This document shows, piece after piece, positions 10,190 to 19,319 of a stretch of 47,496 nt of DNA. The stretch is from positions 1-47,496 of the forward strand of contig JANQQT010000238.1 of the NCBI GenBank assembly GCA_028284925.1, in the 5' to 3' direction. The notes below the pieces were generated by a model, which saw nothing but the letters and a program-made list of their open reading frames with translations, was not told the DNA's origin and did not search any database. This stretch comes from Phycisphaeraceae bacterium (lineage in GTDB: Bacteria; Planctomycetota; Phycisphaerae; Phycisphaerales; Zrk34). How positions within the stretch are numbered: position 1 is the first letter of the stretch; the number at the start of each line of letters is the position of its first letter. The translations under genes were made by a program, and so were the position numbers.

Positions 10190-10214
10190 GGTTTCGTGCT
10201 TATGTAACAAGTGA

Positions 10215-11273
<1,059 letters not shown>

Positions 11274-11318
11274 TTAGTAAAGAGTGGTCGAATTGGGCGA
11301 CCATTGACAAGACTATCG

Positions 11319-11347
11319 AATATAGGAAGGTGGTTTGTCGGGGTCAA
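11319..11347 (-). promoter_or_regulatory. Sigma-70-type promoter of gap
   Basis: On the minus strand, TTGACC (11347 down to 11342) is separated by exactly 17 nt from TATATT (11324 down to 11319). This is close to the housekeeping consensus TTGACA-17-TATAAT. Transcription would start near 11312, about 70 nt before the gap ATG. Confidence 0.75.
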
Positions 11348-11490
11348 CCGGTTCCTTGGGTGAGGGGGTATGGGCGCGATGGGGGAAGGATGATGAAATC
11401 GGTGATTTTGGGTTGAGAGAGTGGTTTTTGTGTGATATTTGTCAGCGAAGAGGTCGGAGCAGAGGGTGGATTCAAAAGGTGTGTGTTGAC

Positions 11491-11518
11491 TTGTCCGATG
11501 GGAGTTGGGCGGTATACT
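11491..11518 (+). promoter_or_regulatory. Promoter of tRNA-Ile
   Basis: TATACT (11513-11518) lies 12 nt before the tRNA. TTGTCC (11491-11496) is 16 nt upstream of it and is the best-spaced -35. A stronger-looking TTGACT at 11486-11491 is 21 nt away, which is too far for a standard promoter. The -10 assignment is better supported than the -35. Confidence 0.6.
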
Positions 11519-11530
11519 AGGATCGCAATT

Positions 11531-11604
11531 GGGCTAGTAGCTCAGCCGGCTAGAGCGCACCCCTGATAAGGGTGAGGTCGGAGGTTCGAGTCCTCCCTGG
11601 CCCA
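11531..11604 (+). tRNA. tRNA-Ile (anticodon GAT)
   Basis: The 74-nt gene folds as a cloverleaf. The acceptor stem pairs GGGCTAG (11531-11537) with CTGGCCC (11597-11603), with A as discriminator base. The anticodon stem is CACCC/GGGTG around loop CTGATAA, giving anticodon GAT. The T-arm contains GGTTCGAGTCC. The 3' CCA is not encoded. A TTTTT run begins at 11605 and probably ends transcription. It is a stand-alone copy, not inside an rRNA operon. Confidence 0.96.
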
Positions 11605-11892
11605 TTTTTGTAAGTCATGCCGATGCCTAGAGTTAGGTAACCTGTCTGTGTTGGACAGCGCGGCTCTCAAGCCTTGTGTTTCTCCATAGATTACGGAGGA
11701 ATGGTTCAAGGAAGGAGCCGTGCCCTCCCCGTTCGGAACCCTCTTTGGGAATTCTCTGTGTTGCAATAGAGAGAAAGTCAATGGGTTTCCCCGAAGAATT
11801 GGTGCAAAGTACTATAATTAAGAAGGTTACGGTTGGTCGGATATTAGGTTTGCTCATGTCCACGATTGCCACATACACCCACGACTCCCCGA
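11605..11892. other. Gene-free spacer carrying one inverted copy of a dispersed repeat
   Basis: I see no gene with coding character between the tRNA and the element that begins at 11893. The segment contains an inverted copy of a dispersed repeat at about 11722-11765. On the minus strand it reads AATTCCCAAAGAGGGTTCCG followed by AACGGGGAGGGC. The same motif occurs at 27215-27246 in the same orientation. Confidence 0.5.
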
Positions 11893-11990
11893 CTGTTAAC
11901 CACTCAATATCGCGCTTCTGTTAACCAAACGCCAAATTGGTTCGAGCCGGAAAATCTGAAACCGCCTGGTTAACAAAGGGCGCGAGTTTT
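11893..11990 (+). repeat. Direct repeat copy A (element left end)
   Basis: It starts with CTGTTAACCACTCAATATCG and continues CGCTTCTGTTAACCA, a 35-nt block that matches copy B at 18899-18933 with two mismatches. About 40 nt later, GGTTAACA and GCGCGAGT also recur in copy B at almost the same spacing. CTGTTAACCA (11918-11927) and TGGTTAACA (from 11967) form an inverted repeat that could fold into a stem or serve as a binding site. Confidence 0.75.
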
Positions 11991-12001
11991 TGAGGTTATC
12001 C

Positions 12002-12258
12002 AGTCTGAATGCTTATGTCGAGCCGTTTGTTCAGACGCGGCAGGGTGAATGCCAAGATTATTCTGTGATGTTTGGCAGGAGGCATCCGGGTTACCTGTTA
12101 AGTGAATTTGTGGATCACTACCGTCACCATAGGCCGCATCGGAGAAGTGGGAGTTGGCTGATATTGCGGCAGGGGGTTAGGCGTGTAATCCGGATGAGAT
12201 TTTGTGCGGATAAAAGCTCGGTGAACTGTTGAAGAATTGCGACACGAAGGCCGCCTGA
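12002..12258 (+). pseudogene. Transposase/integrase C-terminal fragment (frameshifted)
   Basis: The peptide SLNAYVEPFVQTRQGECQD, then FGRRHPGYLLSEFVDHYRHH and RPHR, aligns with the fragment at 20626-20886 (LNAFAERFIQTIKHECLN, DYLVNEFVDYYHRRRPHQG). It includes the third catalytic acid of the DDE triad. A later shift of frame is needed to recover the shared ending ELLKNCDTKAA before the stop at 12256-12258; the other copy ends GGLLKHYYRKAA. The gene body upstream is absent: the fragment abuts the left-end repeat. It is non-functional. Confidence 0.75.
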
Positions 12259-12461
12259 AAAGTTTGGAATCTGTTACTTCATTTAGTTCGAGTTCAGGGG
12301 TTGTGTTACGCATACATCTCGGTTAGACGTAGAAGTTCGGGACTTCCACCGGTGGTACGCCAATTCATCGTGCTTGTTTGGACAATCGTTGCCGTCTATT
12401 TGCTTCTCAAAGATCGAATTCATAAAGACTTATGGTTGGTCAGGATTTTCGAGTAGGACGG

Positions 12462-12664
12462 TCTACGTCATCTATACGCAAAACGTCCAGAAATTTGATG
12501 TCCTGATTGCAGGCATCGACATATCCAGCTGTCGACGGTTGGTGTAGCTGCTACATGCGTTTGGTCGGGGTTTTCGAACAGGTCGCGATTGCATCAGGCA
12601 GTATTCAGGAAATTCTCTAGATATTCCGTAACCTTGAGTGTCTTTGTGGTATTCAGACTTTGAG
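12462..12664. other. Spacer upstream of the sigma/FecR cassette with a second tail repeat
   Basis: This non-coding stretch contains GGTCGGGGTTTTCGAACAGG at 12563-12582, another copy of the tail motif of the insertion element, without adjoining transposase sequence. The promoter of the sigma gene should lie here, but I see no convincing -35/-10 pair. Confidence 0.4.
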
Positions 12665-13177
12665 ATGGAGCATTCTTTACACGAGTTTACTGAATTGATG
12701 ACCGGTCATCAGCAGCGACTTTATCGTTATATCGTGTCGCTGGTCGGTGATGCGGACGCGGCGTGGGACGTTCTTCAGGAGACGAATCGTGTTTTGTTGG
12801 AGAAGCGGGGTGAATTTGAGGCGGATACCCATTTTGTGAACTGGGCGTTGACGATTGCCCAATTTCAGACGATGGCTTGGTTAAGAAACCGGAATCGCGA
12901 TCGTTTGATTCCCACATCAGAGATTGTAGAACTGCTGGCTGATGACGCGAGGCGAATGAATTCCGAGAGCGATCGAAAAATCCAAGCATTGAAGGTTTGT
13001 CTTGAACGTCTACCCGTTGAGCAGAAAGAGTATTTAAACCGTCGATATGCGCGGTCGGAGACATTGTCTGAGTTGGCTGAACGAACGGGGCGGTCAACCA
13101 ATGCGCTAAAGCAGCTGTTCTTTCGACTGCGTATGAAGCTTATAGAGTGCATCAACTATCAGACCAAAACGGAGTAG
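12665..13177 (+). CDS. ECF RNA polymerase sigma factor (Planctomycetes/Verrucomicrobia gvs1-like type)
   Basis: The protein has about 170 residues from ATG 12665; a GTG at 12638 would add nine. Region 2 is HQQRLYRYIVSLVGDADAAW followed by DVLQETNRVLLEKR, with FVNWALTIAQFQTMAWLRNR for core and -10 recognition. Region 4 is CLERLPVEQKEYLNRRY and LSELAERTGRSTNALKQLFF. These match the short sigma factors typical of Planctomycetes and Verrucomicrobia that sit next to FecR genes. The FecR gene starts 2 nt after this stop, so the pair is coupled. The likely targets are the cassette itself. Neither candidate start has a strong ribosome-binding site. Confidence 0.93.
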   Translation: MEHSLHEFTELMTGHQQRLYRYIVSLVGDADAAWDVLQETNRVLLEKRGEFEADTHFVNWALTIAQFQTMAWLRNRNRDRLIPTSEIVELLADDARRMNSESDRKIQALKVCLERLPVEQKEYLNRRYARSETLSELAERTGRSTNALKQLFFRLRMKLIECINYQTKTE

Positions 13178-13179
13178 CT

Positions 13180-14580
13180 TTGAGCCGAGATGAATCCATC
13201 ATGGATGTGAAGAGGGTGGTGGCTGATGCCATCGAGGAGGCTCGTGATGGAGCACTCGATCGGGAACACTTGGAGCGCGTGCGGAATCTTCTGTTGACCA
13301 GTGAAGAGGCGAGGAAGTATTTTCTTGAACAGAATGCTCTGAGCCATGGTTTAACATTTGATGTTGTGGAAGTCGGTGGGGCGGAGCAGTCGTATGACCC
13401 TGTTGCCACGGATGATGGGAAAAGGAATAGTCATCGACGTTTCGGTTTGATGCATCGGCATCGTCGTACACTGGTTGCGATTGCTGTTTTGTTGTTACTG
13501 TCCACCTTCTATTTGATCGTTGAATTTAGTGAGAAAGAGACGGCGGAGAAGCAGCCGGTGGTGGTTGCGTCGTTGGAGAGGATGAGTGGGCGGGTGAGTT
13601 TGATTACCCGTGATGCCAAGGTTCGGGTTGTCGAGTCGACGATCAAGATCGAGCCCGGCGATACGGTTCGCACGCAGAGTTCACTCAGCTCGGCGGTGTT
13701 GCGATATCCTGACGGCACTCGCCTCTCGCTTGTCGGTCGAGCGTCTCTTACGGTTGTCGGCAGAGAGTCCAAGAGTGTTGTACTTCATGGAGGCACTGTT
13801 TTTGCTTCGGTCGCTTCGCAGCCGGATGATCGTCCGATGCGTTTGACTACACCACGAGATACACTTCATGTGCCGGGAACCAAGTTTTCGTTGGCTGCAA
13901 GCGCGGATGCTACCGATTTGAGTGTTCTTGAAGGGCATCTGCGTTTGACCCGGTTGCGAGATGGTAAGTCCGTTGAGGTTCCTGAGGGTCAGAATGTTAT
14001 TAGTGACATTGCGACGGAGCTATCTCTGCGAAAATCACCTGGGGCGCCGGATTTCTGGAGAGCTGACTTCGAGGCCGGTATACCGACTGGCTGGGAACGT
14101 GGGACGTTTGTTAGCAATCACCTGCCTGAGGGGGCGCGAGGGGGAGTGCGGGCGCAGCTTGGGAGCGACGATGACGGCGGCAAATCGTATGCGATTGTAT
14201 CGAACGATCATTGGCATCGAGGTATGTTCTCGGTTCATCGGGACTCGCATCTCAGGATTGTATTTAAGATGCAGGCGCAGAGGTGGGTGAACATCTTCCT
14301 GATCACAAGGACCAGGGACTCGGATTCACCCAAGTTCGCCAATAACTTCCTGTTTGACAAGTTTCCGTTCCATAAAGTTAAACCTGACCGGTGGTATTCC
14401 ATCACGATTCCACTTTCGGAATTCAAGAGACTTCCGGGGCATACCAATCTAACGCTGGCGGAATTGCTTCCATTCCAATTGGTTATCCACTCTGATGAAC
14501 CGGATCGTGGATTGGTGATCGATCGGATTGAGGTCACTAAAGGCGGGTCCGGCGTTGTTGAATTGGCGCTGGTTGAGTGA
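13180..14580 (+). CDS. FecR-domain membrane regulator with C-terminal jelly-roll-like domain
   Basis: The protein has 466 residues. I choose TTG 13180 because GGAG (13171-13174) precedes it by 5 nt; ATG 13201 is an alternative without such a site. The cytoplasmic N-terminus (DVKRVVADAIEEARDG and onward) resembles an anti-sigma domain. One membrane helix (LVAIAVLLLLSTFYLIV) lies near residues 97-113. A periplasmic FecR domain follows at about 129-277 (MSGRVSLI, IKIEPGDTVRTQSSLSSAVL, LHVPGTKFSL, LEGHLRLT). The extra C-terminal domain (about 287-460; FWRADFEAGIPTGW to GLVIDRIEV) looks like a galactose-binding-like beta sandwich. FecR proteins relay an outside signal to the partner sigma factor. 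No TonB receptor is present, so the signal route is unknown. Confidence 0.88.
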   Translation: MSRDESIMDVKRVVADAIEEARDGALDREHLERVRNLLLTSEEARKYFLEQNALSHGLTFDVVEVGGAEQSYDPVATDDGKRNSHRRFGLMHRHRRTLVAIAVLLLLSTFYLIVEFSEKETAEKQPVVVASLERMSGRVSLITRDAKVRVVESTIKIEPGDTVRTQSSLSSAVLRYPDGTRLSLVGRASLTVVGRESKSVVLHGGTVFASVASQPDDRPMRLTTPRDTLHVPGTKFSLAASADATDLSVLEGHLRLTRLRDGKSVEVPEGQNVISDIATELSLRKSPGAPDFWRADFEAGIPTGWERGTFVSNHLPEGARGGVRAQLGSDDDGGKSYAIVSNDHWHRGMFSVHRDSHLRIVFKMQAQRWVNIFLITRTRDSDSPKFANNFLFDKFPFHKVKPDRWYSITIPLSEFKRLPGHTNLTLAELLPFQLVIHSDEPDRGLVIDRIEVTKGGSGVVELALVE

Positions 14581-14699
14581 GTTTGGAATCAGGGCTGCTT
14601 GTCATGATTGCTTTTGAGCGTGCGAATTATGCGCGTTGGACTGAAGCCATTGCGGCTGAACAAGACAGGTATGCGATATTTCAGGAATGGACGAGGCAT

Positions 14700-17474
14700 A
14701 TGAAACATATCACAACCTATCTCGCGGCAACTCTCCTTAGCGCATCGGTCGGTTGCGATGATACGGATCTTGATTTGAGGAGTTCGTCGAATCGGGTGGC
14801 CCATGGTGCGGAGAATCGGTCGGAGCAGTCGGGGCGGAAGGATGGATTGGCGAGTTCTCGGAAGCTTCTCGTGTCAGACTCGAGACGAGATTCCAGAACA
14901 GGAAGTACGACGGAAAGATTGCCCTCAAATTCCGGGGTCAGGAGTGATGATCCGCGACACTACAAGGCGGATCAATTGACTTTCAGTCGCGAGATATATC
15001 CTTTTTTGAAGACTCATTGTCTTAAGTGTCATGGCCCTCGTAAACAGGAGGGTCATTTTCGTGTCGATAAGGATCTTCCCAATAACTTTCTTGACCGTGA
15101 TGTGACCTGGCGGTGGAGCGAAGTGCTTAATGTTCTGGACAAGGGGGAAATGCCGCCGAAGAAGGAAGTGAAACCGGGCGCGGTGAAGGTCACCAAGATC
15201 ACTGCGTGGATTTCGAAAGAGAGGTTGCGTGCCGAGCGAGCTCGACGTAGCGGTCGAGTGGTACTTAGACGGATGAACAGAGAGGAATACAACAATACCA
15301 TTCGCGACCTGATTGGTGTTAAGATGCAGTTGGTTGATAAGCTTCCGGAGGATTCATCGGCGGGCGGCTTTGACAACAACGGGGGCGCGTTGACGATTTC
15401 GCCGTTTCATCTGGAGCTTTATCTTAAGGCTGCTCGCGCGATTCTTGACCGCGCCCTTGTTGATGAGTCTTTGGGGCCGGGTACGATCAAATGGCATTTC
15501 GAGATGGAGAACGGTCGTCCTGGATCGCCCAACCGACGTGTTCGCGTGAAGGAGAACAGCAGCTGGCGTGTGCATCTTAATGCCAGCCATCGAAAGCCTT
15601 ATAAGGGTAATGTGGTACTGCGTCATTGGGGAGAAGGTTGTTCGGTTAGCTATTTTTATGTTCCCAGGGCCGGGGAGTACATCATACGTATTCGTGCGGC
15701 GGCGAGAGTTCCATCGGAGAAGCAAGCGCGTGAAGAGGGTGTCCAAGTGCATTTACGTAAGCAGGAAGAGAGAGAGAGCAAGATATCCGATCCTTTGAAG
15801 AGGAAGGAGTCGAGGCAGCGTTTTAATAAGTGGCGACTGCCGTCGGTCAAGAGGCACCATGCGACGGATCGTAGTTATCGTTACGGACCTCCGCGTCTTC
15901 GGGTGTTGGGATACCTGGGTAGCAGGCGGCCGGTTCTGGCTGCTTTTGATGTCACTGCGCCTCTGGATCAACCGAAAGTCCATGAAGTCCGCGCATTGTT
16001 GACCACGGAGAAGACGAGTCTGAACTTTCAGAATGATTATCGCATTCCATACGCACCTCATTTCAATCCTCACCATCTTGTTCAGCGTGATGACTTTCCG
16101 CGACCAGAGTTGTTTATTGACTGGATCGAGATTGAAGGGCCAGTGTACGACGCGTGGCCACCGAGTAGCCATACACGTATCTTGATCAATTCACCGAACA
16201 AAGGCAGGAACGAAGCGGTGTATGCGCGTGAGGTCATAGGCAGTTTTATGCGTCGGGCGTTTCGTCGAGAGATTGGGACTGCCGAGGTTAAACCTTATCT
16301 TAAGTTGTTTAAGAAAGTTCGAGGGAATAAGGAGTCCTTTCAGGAAGCGATCAAGGTTCCTCTCGCGGCCGTGCTTGTCTCACCCCATTTTCTTTACCTG
16401 GTGGAAGAGAAGCCTGTCGACGTGGCGGTAAAGAGAGAAAGGGAGAGGGACGATCAGGAATTGACACAATATCAACTGGCATCGCGACTGTCGTACTTCC
16501 TGTGGAGCAGTGTACCGGATGAGGTGTTACTGGATCTGGCCAAGGCAGGAAGACTGAAGGGGGAGGCCGTATTGCGTAGACAGGTTGACCGGATGCTGAA
16601 AGATGGAAGAAGTAAGGCGTTTATCAAGAATTTCACCGGCCAGTGGCTGGGGCTGCGAGAGATTGGCGCCAATCCGCCGGTAGCCAATCGATATGACGAA
16701 CATCTGGAAGTGTCCATGCGCGGTGAATCGGAAGCATTTTTCGAGCATATTTTGCGGAATGATCTGAGCGTGATGGACTTCTTGAGTTCGGATTATCTGG
16801 TGATCAACGAGCGCCTTGCTCGTTATTACGACATTCGAAATGTCAAGGGGGATCACTTTCGTCCGGTGAAAATGCCGGCGAGTATGCAGCGCGGCGGTCT
16901 GGTTACGCAGGCATCGATTCTGTCGATTACATCCAATGGGACACGCACATCACCGGTTCGACGCGGAGTTTGGATACTGGAGAGGCTATTGGGTGATCCG
17001 CCGCCACCGCCGCCGCCAAATGTCGGTGAAATACCGTCAAGCGCGGATCAGGGGCGCAAGAGGGTCACGGTGCGCAAGCGGTTGCAGATACATCGAACCA
17101 ATCCACAGTGCGCCCGTTGCCATGATAAGATTGATCCGCTTGGTTTTGCTCTGGAGAATTTCGACCACGCCGGTTCATGGCGGGAGCGGGAGGGGAGGCG
17201 ACGGGATAGTCCGCCAATTGATGCCAGTGCACAGCTGCCTGACGGAACAAAGTTCAACGGGGTCGAGGGCTTGCAAGCACAGTTGCTAAAGCGGAAGTCA
17301 CAGTTTCTACAGTGCTTGTCTCGAAAGATGTATACCTATGCACTGGGGCGGGAGCTTGGCTACGCGGATGAGCCGGTGATCAAAGAAGCCGTTCGATACA
17401 TGCGTGCGAAGAGAATGACTTTGCGCTCGTTGCTCCATCATGTTGTAAGCTCCAGAGTATTTCATAGGAAATGA
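14700..17474 (+). CDS. Exported PSCyt1/DUF1587-DUF1592-DUF1588-DUF1585 family lipoprotein
   Basis: The protein has 924 residues from ATG 14700, where MKHITTYLAATLLSASVGCD is a lipoprotein signal with a lipobox-like SVGC. A GTG at 14577 overlaps the FecR stop (GTGA), but its extra 41 residues do not look like a leader. Order of parts: a planctomycetal cytochrome-type domain with C107-L-K-C-H111; DUF1587 (LRRMNREEYNNTIRDLIGV); DUF1595/DUF1592 (YFLWSSVPDEVLLDLAKAG, FTGQWLGLREI); DUF1588 (TRTSPVRRGVWILERLLGDP, then C804-A-R-C-H808 DKIDPLGFALENFD); and DUF1585 at the end (YALGRELGYAD). The CxxCH motifs suggest heme attachment, which is not proven. It is followed 46 nt later by DUF1552, its usual partner. 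The substrate is unknown. Confidence 0.93.
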   Translation: MKHITTYLAATLLSASVGCDDTDLDLRSSSNRVAHGAENRSEQSGRKDGLASSRKLLVSDSRRDSRTGSTTERLPSNSGVRSDDPRHYKADQLTFSREIYPFLKTHCLKCHGPRKQEGHFRVDKDLPNNFLDRDVTWRWSEVLNVLDKGEMPPKKEVKPGAVKVTKITAWISKERLRAERARRSGRVVLRRMNREEYNNTIRDLIGVKMQLVDKLPEDSSAGGFDNNGGALTISPFHLELYLKAARAILDRALVDESLGPGTIKWHFEMENGRPGSPNRRVRVKENSSWRVHLNASHRKPYKGNVVLRHWGEGCSVSYFYVPRAGEYIIRIRAAARVPSEKQAREEGVQVHLRKQEERESKISDPLKRKESRQRFNKWRLPSVKRHHATDRSYRYGPPRLRVLGYLGSRRPVLAAFDVTAPLDQPKVHEVRALLTTEKTSLNFQNDYRIPYAPHFNPHHLVQRDDFPRPELFIDWIEIEGPVYDAWPPSSHTRILINSPNKGRNEAVYAREVIGSFMRRAFRREIGTAEVKPYLKLFKKVRGNKESFQEAIKVPLAAVLVSPHFLYLVEEKPVDVAVKRERERDDQELTQYQLASRLSYFLWSSVPDEVLLDLAKAGRLKGEAVLRRQVDRMLKDGRSKAFIKNFTGQWLGLREIGANPPVANRYDEHLEVSMRGESEAFFEHILRNDLSVMDFLSSDYLVINERLARYYDIRNVKGDHFRPVKMPASMQRGGLVTQASILSITSNGTRTSPVRRGVWILERLLGDPPPPPPPNVGEIPSSADQGRKRVTVRKRLQIHRTNPQCARCHDKIDPLGFALENFDHAGSWREREGRRRDSPPIDASAQLPDGTKFNGVEGLQAQLLKRKSQFLQCLSRKMYTYALGRELGYADEPVIKEAVRYMRAKRMTLRSLLHHVVSSRVFHRK

Positions 17475-17520
17475 AGCCGTACCTACGACTGAGATGTGAA
17501 AATGCGAAAGGATTTGTGCC

Positions 17521-18837
17521 ATGAACGTGGTCAGAATGAAGCCGATGAGTCGACGTGCCGCACTTCGTGGCGTTGGGGCTTGTATATCTTTGCCTTTTTT
17601 GGAAGCGATGGTTCCGACGGCGGTTAAGGCCGCATCGTCGCAGTTCAAACCTCTTTCCAGCTCGCCCGGCGCTCATCCGAGGATGATCTGTTGTTATATT
17701 CCACAAGGTGTTAATATCTTTAACTGGCATCCGAATGACAGCGGTCGTAAGTGGAACTTGACACCTACGTTACAGCCGCTGGCAGCGCACAAGTCTGATT
17801 TCACACTGCTTACCGGTCTGGGACACGCTCATGGGCCGGGTGGGCATCAGGGTCATCACACATGGCTTACCGCGGCTAATCTTAAGGGAACGCCGGGTAA
17901 GGATTACCAGAACAGCATTTCGATTGACCAGGTGGCTGCGGAACATCACGGGAAAGAAACGCGATTCCCTTCGCTTGAATTGAGTGAGCATGGGGCACTT
18001 GCGTTTAATCGCCTTGGCACGCCTTTGCCGGGCGAGAAGGATCCGCGCCGCGTATTCAACAGGCTTTTTGTGCCGGAGGATCAGGCGTCACGAAAGGAAA
18101 GTGTGCAGCGGCATATTGAGCGCAGCAGTGTTTTGGACGTGGTGTTGGGTGAGGCGGCGTCACTAAAGAGACGTTTGGGTAGGGCGGATCAACGTAAACT
18201 GGAGGAGTATCTTAATTCCGTTCGCGAAACGGAGCGTCGCGTCCAACGATCGAAAAAGTGGATTTCTGTTCCGCGGCCGAATGTGGACAAGACCAGCCTT
18301 AAACTCTCGAGCAACTGGTACTCCGCTCGTGATCGGGGTATGTGGCTGGATGTGATGCTGGAGCTTTCTTATCTGGCTTTTATTACCGATACCACACGCG
18401 TTGTGACCTTTCAATGGTCACGTGAGGCTGGGAGTCTGACGCATAATGGAGAGGATCATCACGCGCTTTCCCATCATGGTGGTGACCCGCAGGCGCTTAA
18501 GAAGTTGGGAGTGATAGATGAGTTTCATGTCAGTCGCCTGTCGCGTTTTCTGAGTTTGTTAAAGGCGACCAAGGAAGCCAGTGGTTCGATGCTGGATCAC
18601 ACGATGGTGCTTTATGGGTCGGGCATGAATCAAGGTAAGAAGGGAGGGCATTCCGCGAAGGATCTGCCGTTACTTTTGGCGGGCGGTCGAAAGCTGGGCT
18701 TGAAACACGGGCAACATCTGTCGTTTGAGGTTGATTCGACACCGTTGTCCAATGTATTGCTCACGATGCTTCAGAAGATGGGTATTGAGCGGGATAAGTT
18801 TGGTGACAGTTCGGGTACGTTGACGGGGTTGGTTTGA
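17521..18837 (+). CDS. DUF1552 (HXXSHH family) exported protein
   Basis: The protein has 438 residues; the ATG has AAAGGA 8 nt upstream. The N-terminus is a Tat-type leader: MSRRAALRGVGACISLPFLE. The family motif HxxSHH is present as H314-A-L-S-H-H319 within EDHHALSHHGGD. Other conserved parts are RMICCYIPQGVNIFNWHP, the glycine/histidine-rich GLGHAHGPGGHQGHHTWL and DHTMVLYGSGMNQGKKGGHS. The last of these resembles metal-site segments of DUF1501-type proteins, which are related to alkaline phosphatase-like hydrolases. It is almost always encoded beside a DUF1592-group protein, as here, and the two probably act together in the periplasm. The reaction is unknown. This is the last gene of the cassette, and no terminator is visible after it. 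Confidence 0.92.
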   Translation: MNVVRMKPMSRRAALRGVGACISLPFLEAMVPTAVKAASSQFKPLSSSPGAHPRMICCYIPQGVNIFNWHPNDSGRKWNLTPTLQPLAAHKSDFTLLTGLGHAHGPGGHQGHHTWLTAANLKGTPGKDYQNSISIDQVAAEHHGKETRFPSLELSEHGALAFNRLGTPLPGEKDPRRVFNRLFVPEDQASRKESVQRHIERSSVLDVVLGEAASLKRRLGRADQRKLEEYLNSVRETERRVQRSKKWISVPRPNVDKTSLKLSSNWYSARDRGMWLDVMLELSYLAFITDTTRVVTFQWSREAGSLTHNGEDHHALSHHGGDPQALKKLGVIDEFHVSRLSRFLSLLKATKEASGSMLDHTMVLYGSGMNQGKKGGHSAKDLPLLLAGGRKLGLKHGQHLSFEVDSTPLSNVLLTMLQKMGIERDKFGDSSGTLTGLV

Positions 18838-18898
18838 CCGGTAGCGATTGGAGTTGTCTATCCGTCGTTTGAAATGCTCCTCTATCGCCTCTCTCTAG

Positions 18899-18990
18899 CT
18901 GTTAACCACTCGATATCGCGTTTCTGTTAACCAGATCGTTTTTTCCAAACTAAAAAACTCTATCCGAAGCGGTTAACAGGACGCGCGAGT
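18899..18990 (+). repeat. Direct repeat copy B (element left end)
   Basis: CTGTTAACCACTCGATATCG followed by CGTTTCTGTTAACCA (18899-18933) matches copy A at 11893 with two mismatches. GGTTAACA (18971-18978) and GCGCGAGT (18983-18990) follow at nearly the same spacing as in copy A. The inverted pair CTGTTAACCA / GGTTAACAG is conserved. Copies A and B bracket the sigma/FecR/PSCyt1/DUF1552 cassette. Confidence 0.75.
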
Positions 18991-19105
18991 CTTCCACGGT
19001 CCAATTCCGACAATTTGCTGCATCAGCGGTGTTTGAAAACCCTGTTGTTTGCCGTAATACCAAGGACTTAAGAGAATTCAGGTTATGCGTAATCTATTTC
19101 ATTAG

Positions 19106-19291
19106 ATGTTCCTGATTCTGGCCAGTTCCGACCGCGATCAGCTTGCCCAACAGATCCAATACTTGAAGGTAGAGAACGAAATCCTCCGATCCTTCCCGCC
19201 CAAGCGAACCGAGCTCACGAGAGCCCAAAAGGATTGCCTCATTAAGTACGGACGCCCCAATTGTTAAGGCCTTGAAAGAACTTCCCACTTA
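19106..19291 (+). pseudogene. Transposase N-terminal fragment
   Basis: From ATG 19106 the peptide MFLILASSDRDQLAQQIQYL, KVENEILRSFPPKRTELTRA and QKDCLIKYGRP resembles the start of planctomycetal IS3/integrase-type transposases, whose leaders read LAQQVQYLKVENxILRxRLP. A stop at 19265-19267 ends it. In another frame KALKELP continues the expected sequence to about 19291, so there is also a frameshift. Homology stops just before the SDR gene. Confidence 0.7.
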
Positions 19292-19319
19292 TGCGCAACA
19301 CGCTATACTACACTGTGAT

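Larger units (their letters stand above)
11893..12461 (+). mobile_element. Deletion derivative of an integrase-type insertion element (left copy)
   Basis: Three parts match the relic at 18899-21092 in the same order. The left end carries three GTTAAC palindromes (11893-11990). It is followed directly by the last part of a DDE integrase gene (12002-12258). The right tail ends with TTGCTTCTCAAAGATCG at about 12400 and GGTTGGTCAGGATTTTCGAG at 12434-12453. The N-terminal and middle parts of the transposase are missing, so the copy is about 570 bp and defective. It lies just upstream of the sigma/FecR cassette. I found no clear target-site duplication or terminal inverted repeat, so the ends are approximate. 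Confidence 0.6.

Noticed and set aside
11486-11518. TTGACT as the -35 of the tRNA-Ile promoter
   Set aside because: It is 21 nt from the -10, outside the usual 16-19 nt; TTGTCC at 16 nt fits better.
11542-11781. Minus-strand open frame over the tRNA-Ile gene
   Set aside because: It overlaps the tRNA almost completely and contains the WAREDSNLRP-type peptide that arises from antisense tRNA sequence.
12665-18837. Cassette as a siderophore or iron-uptake (Fec) system
   Set aside because: Despite the sigma/FecR pair there is no TonB-dependent receptor, binding protein or transporter; the downstream genes are PSCyt1/DUF1592 and DUF1552.
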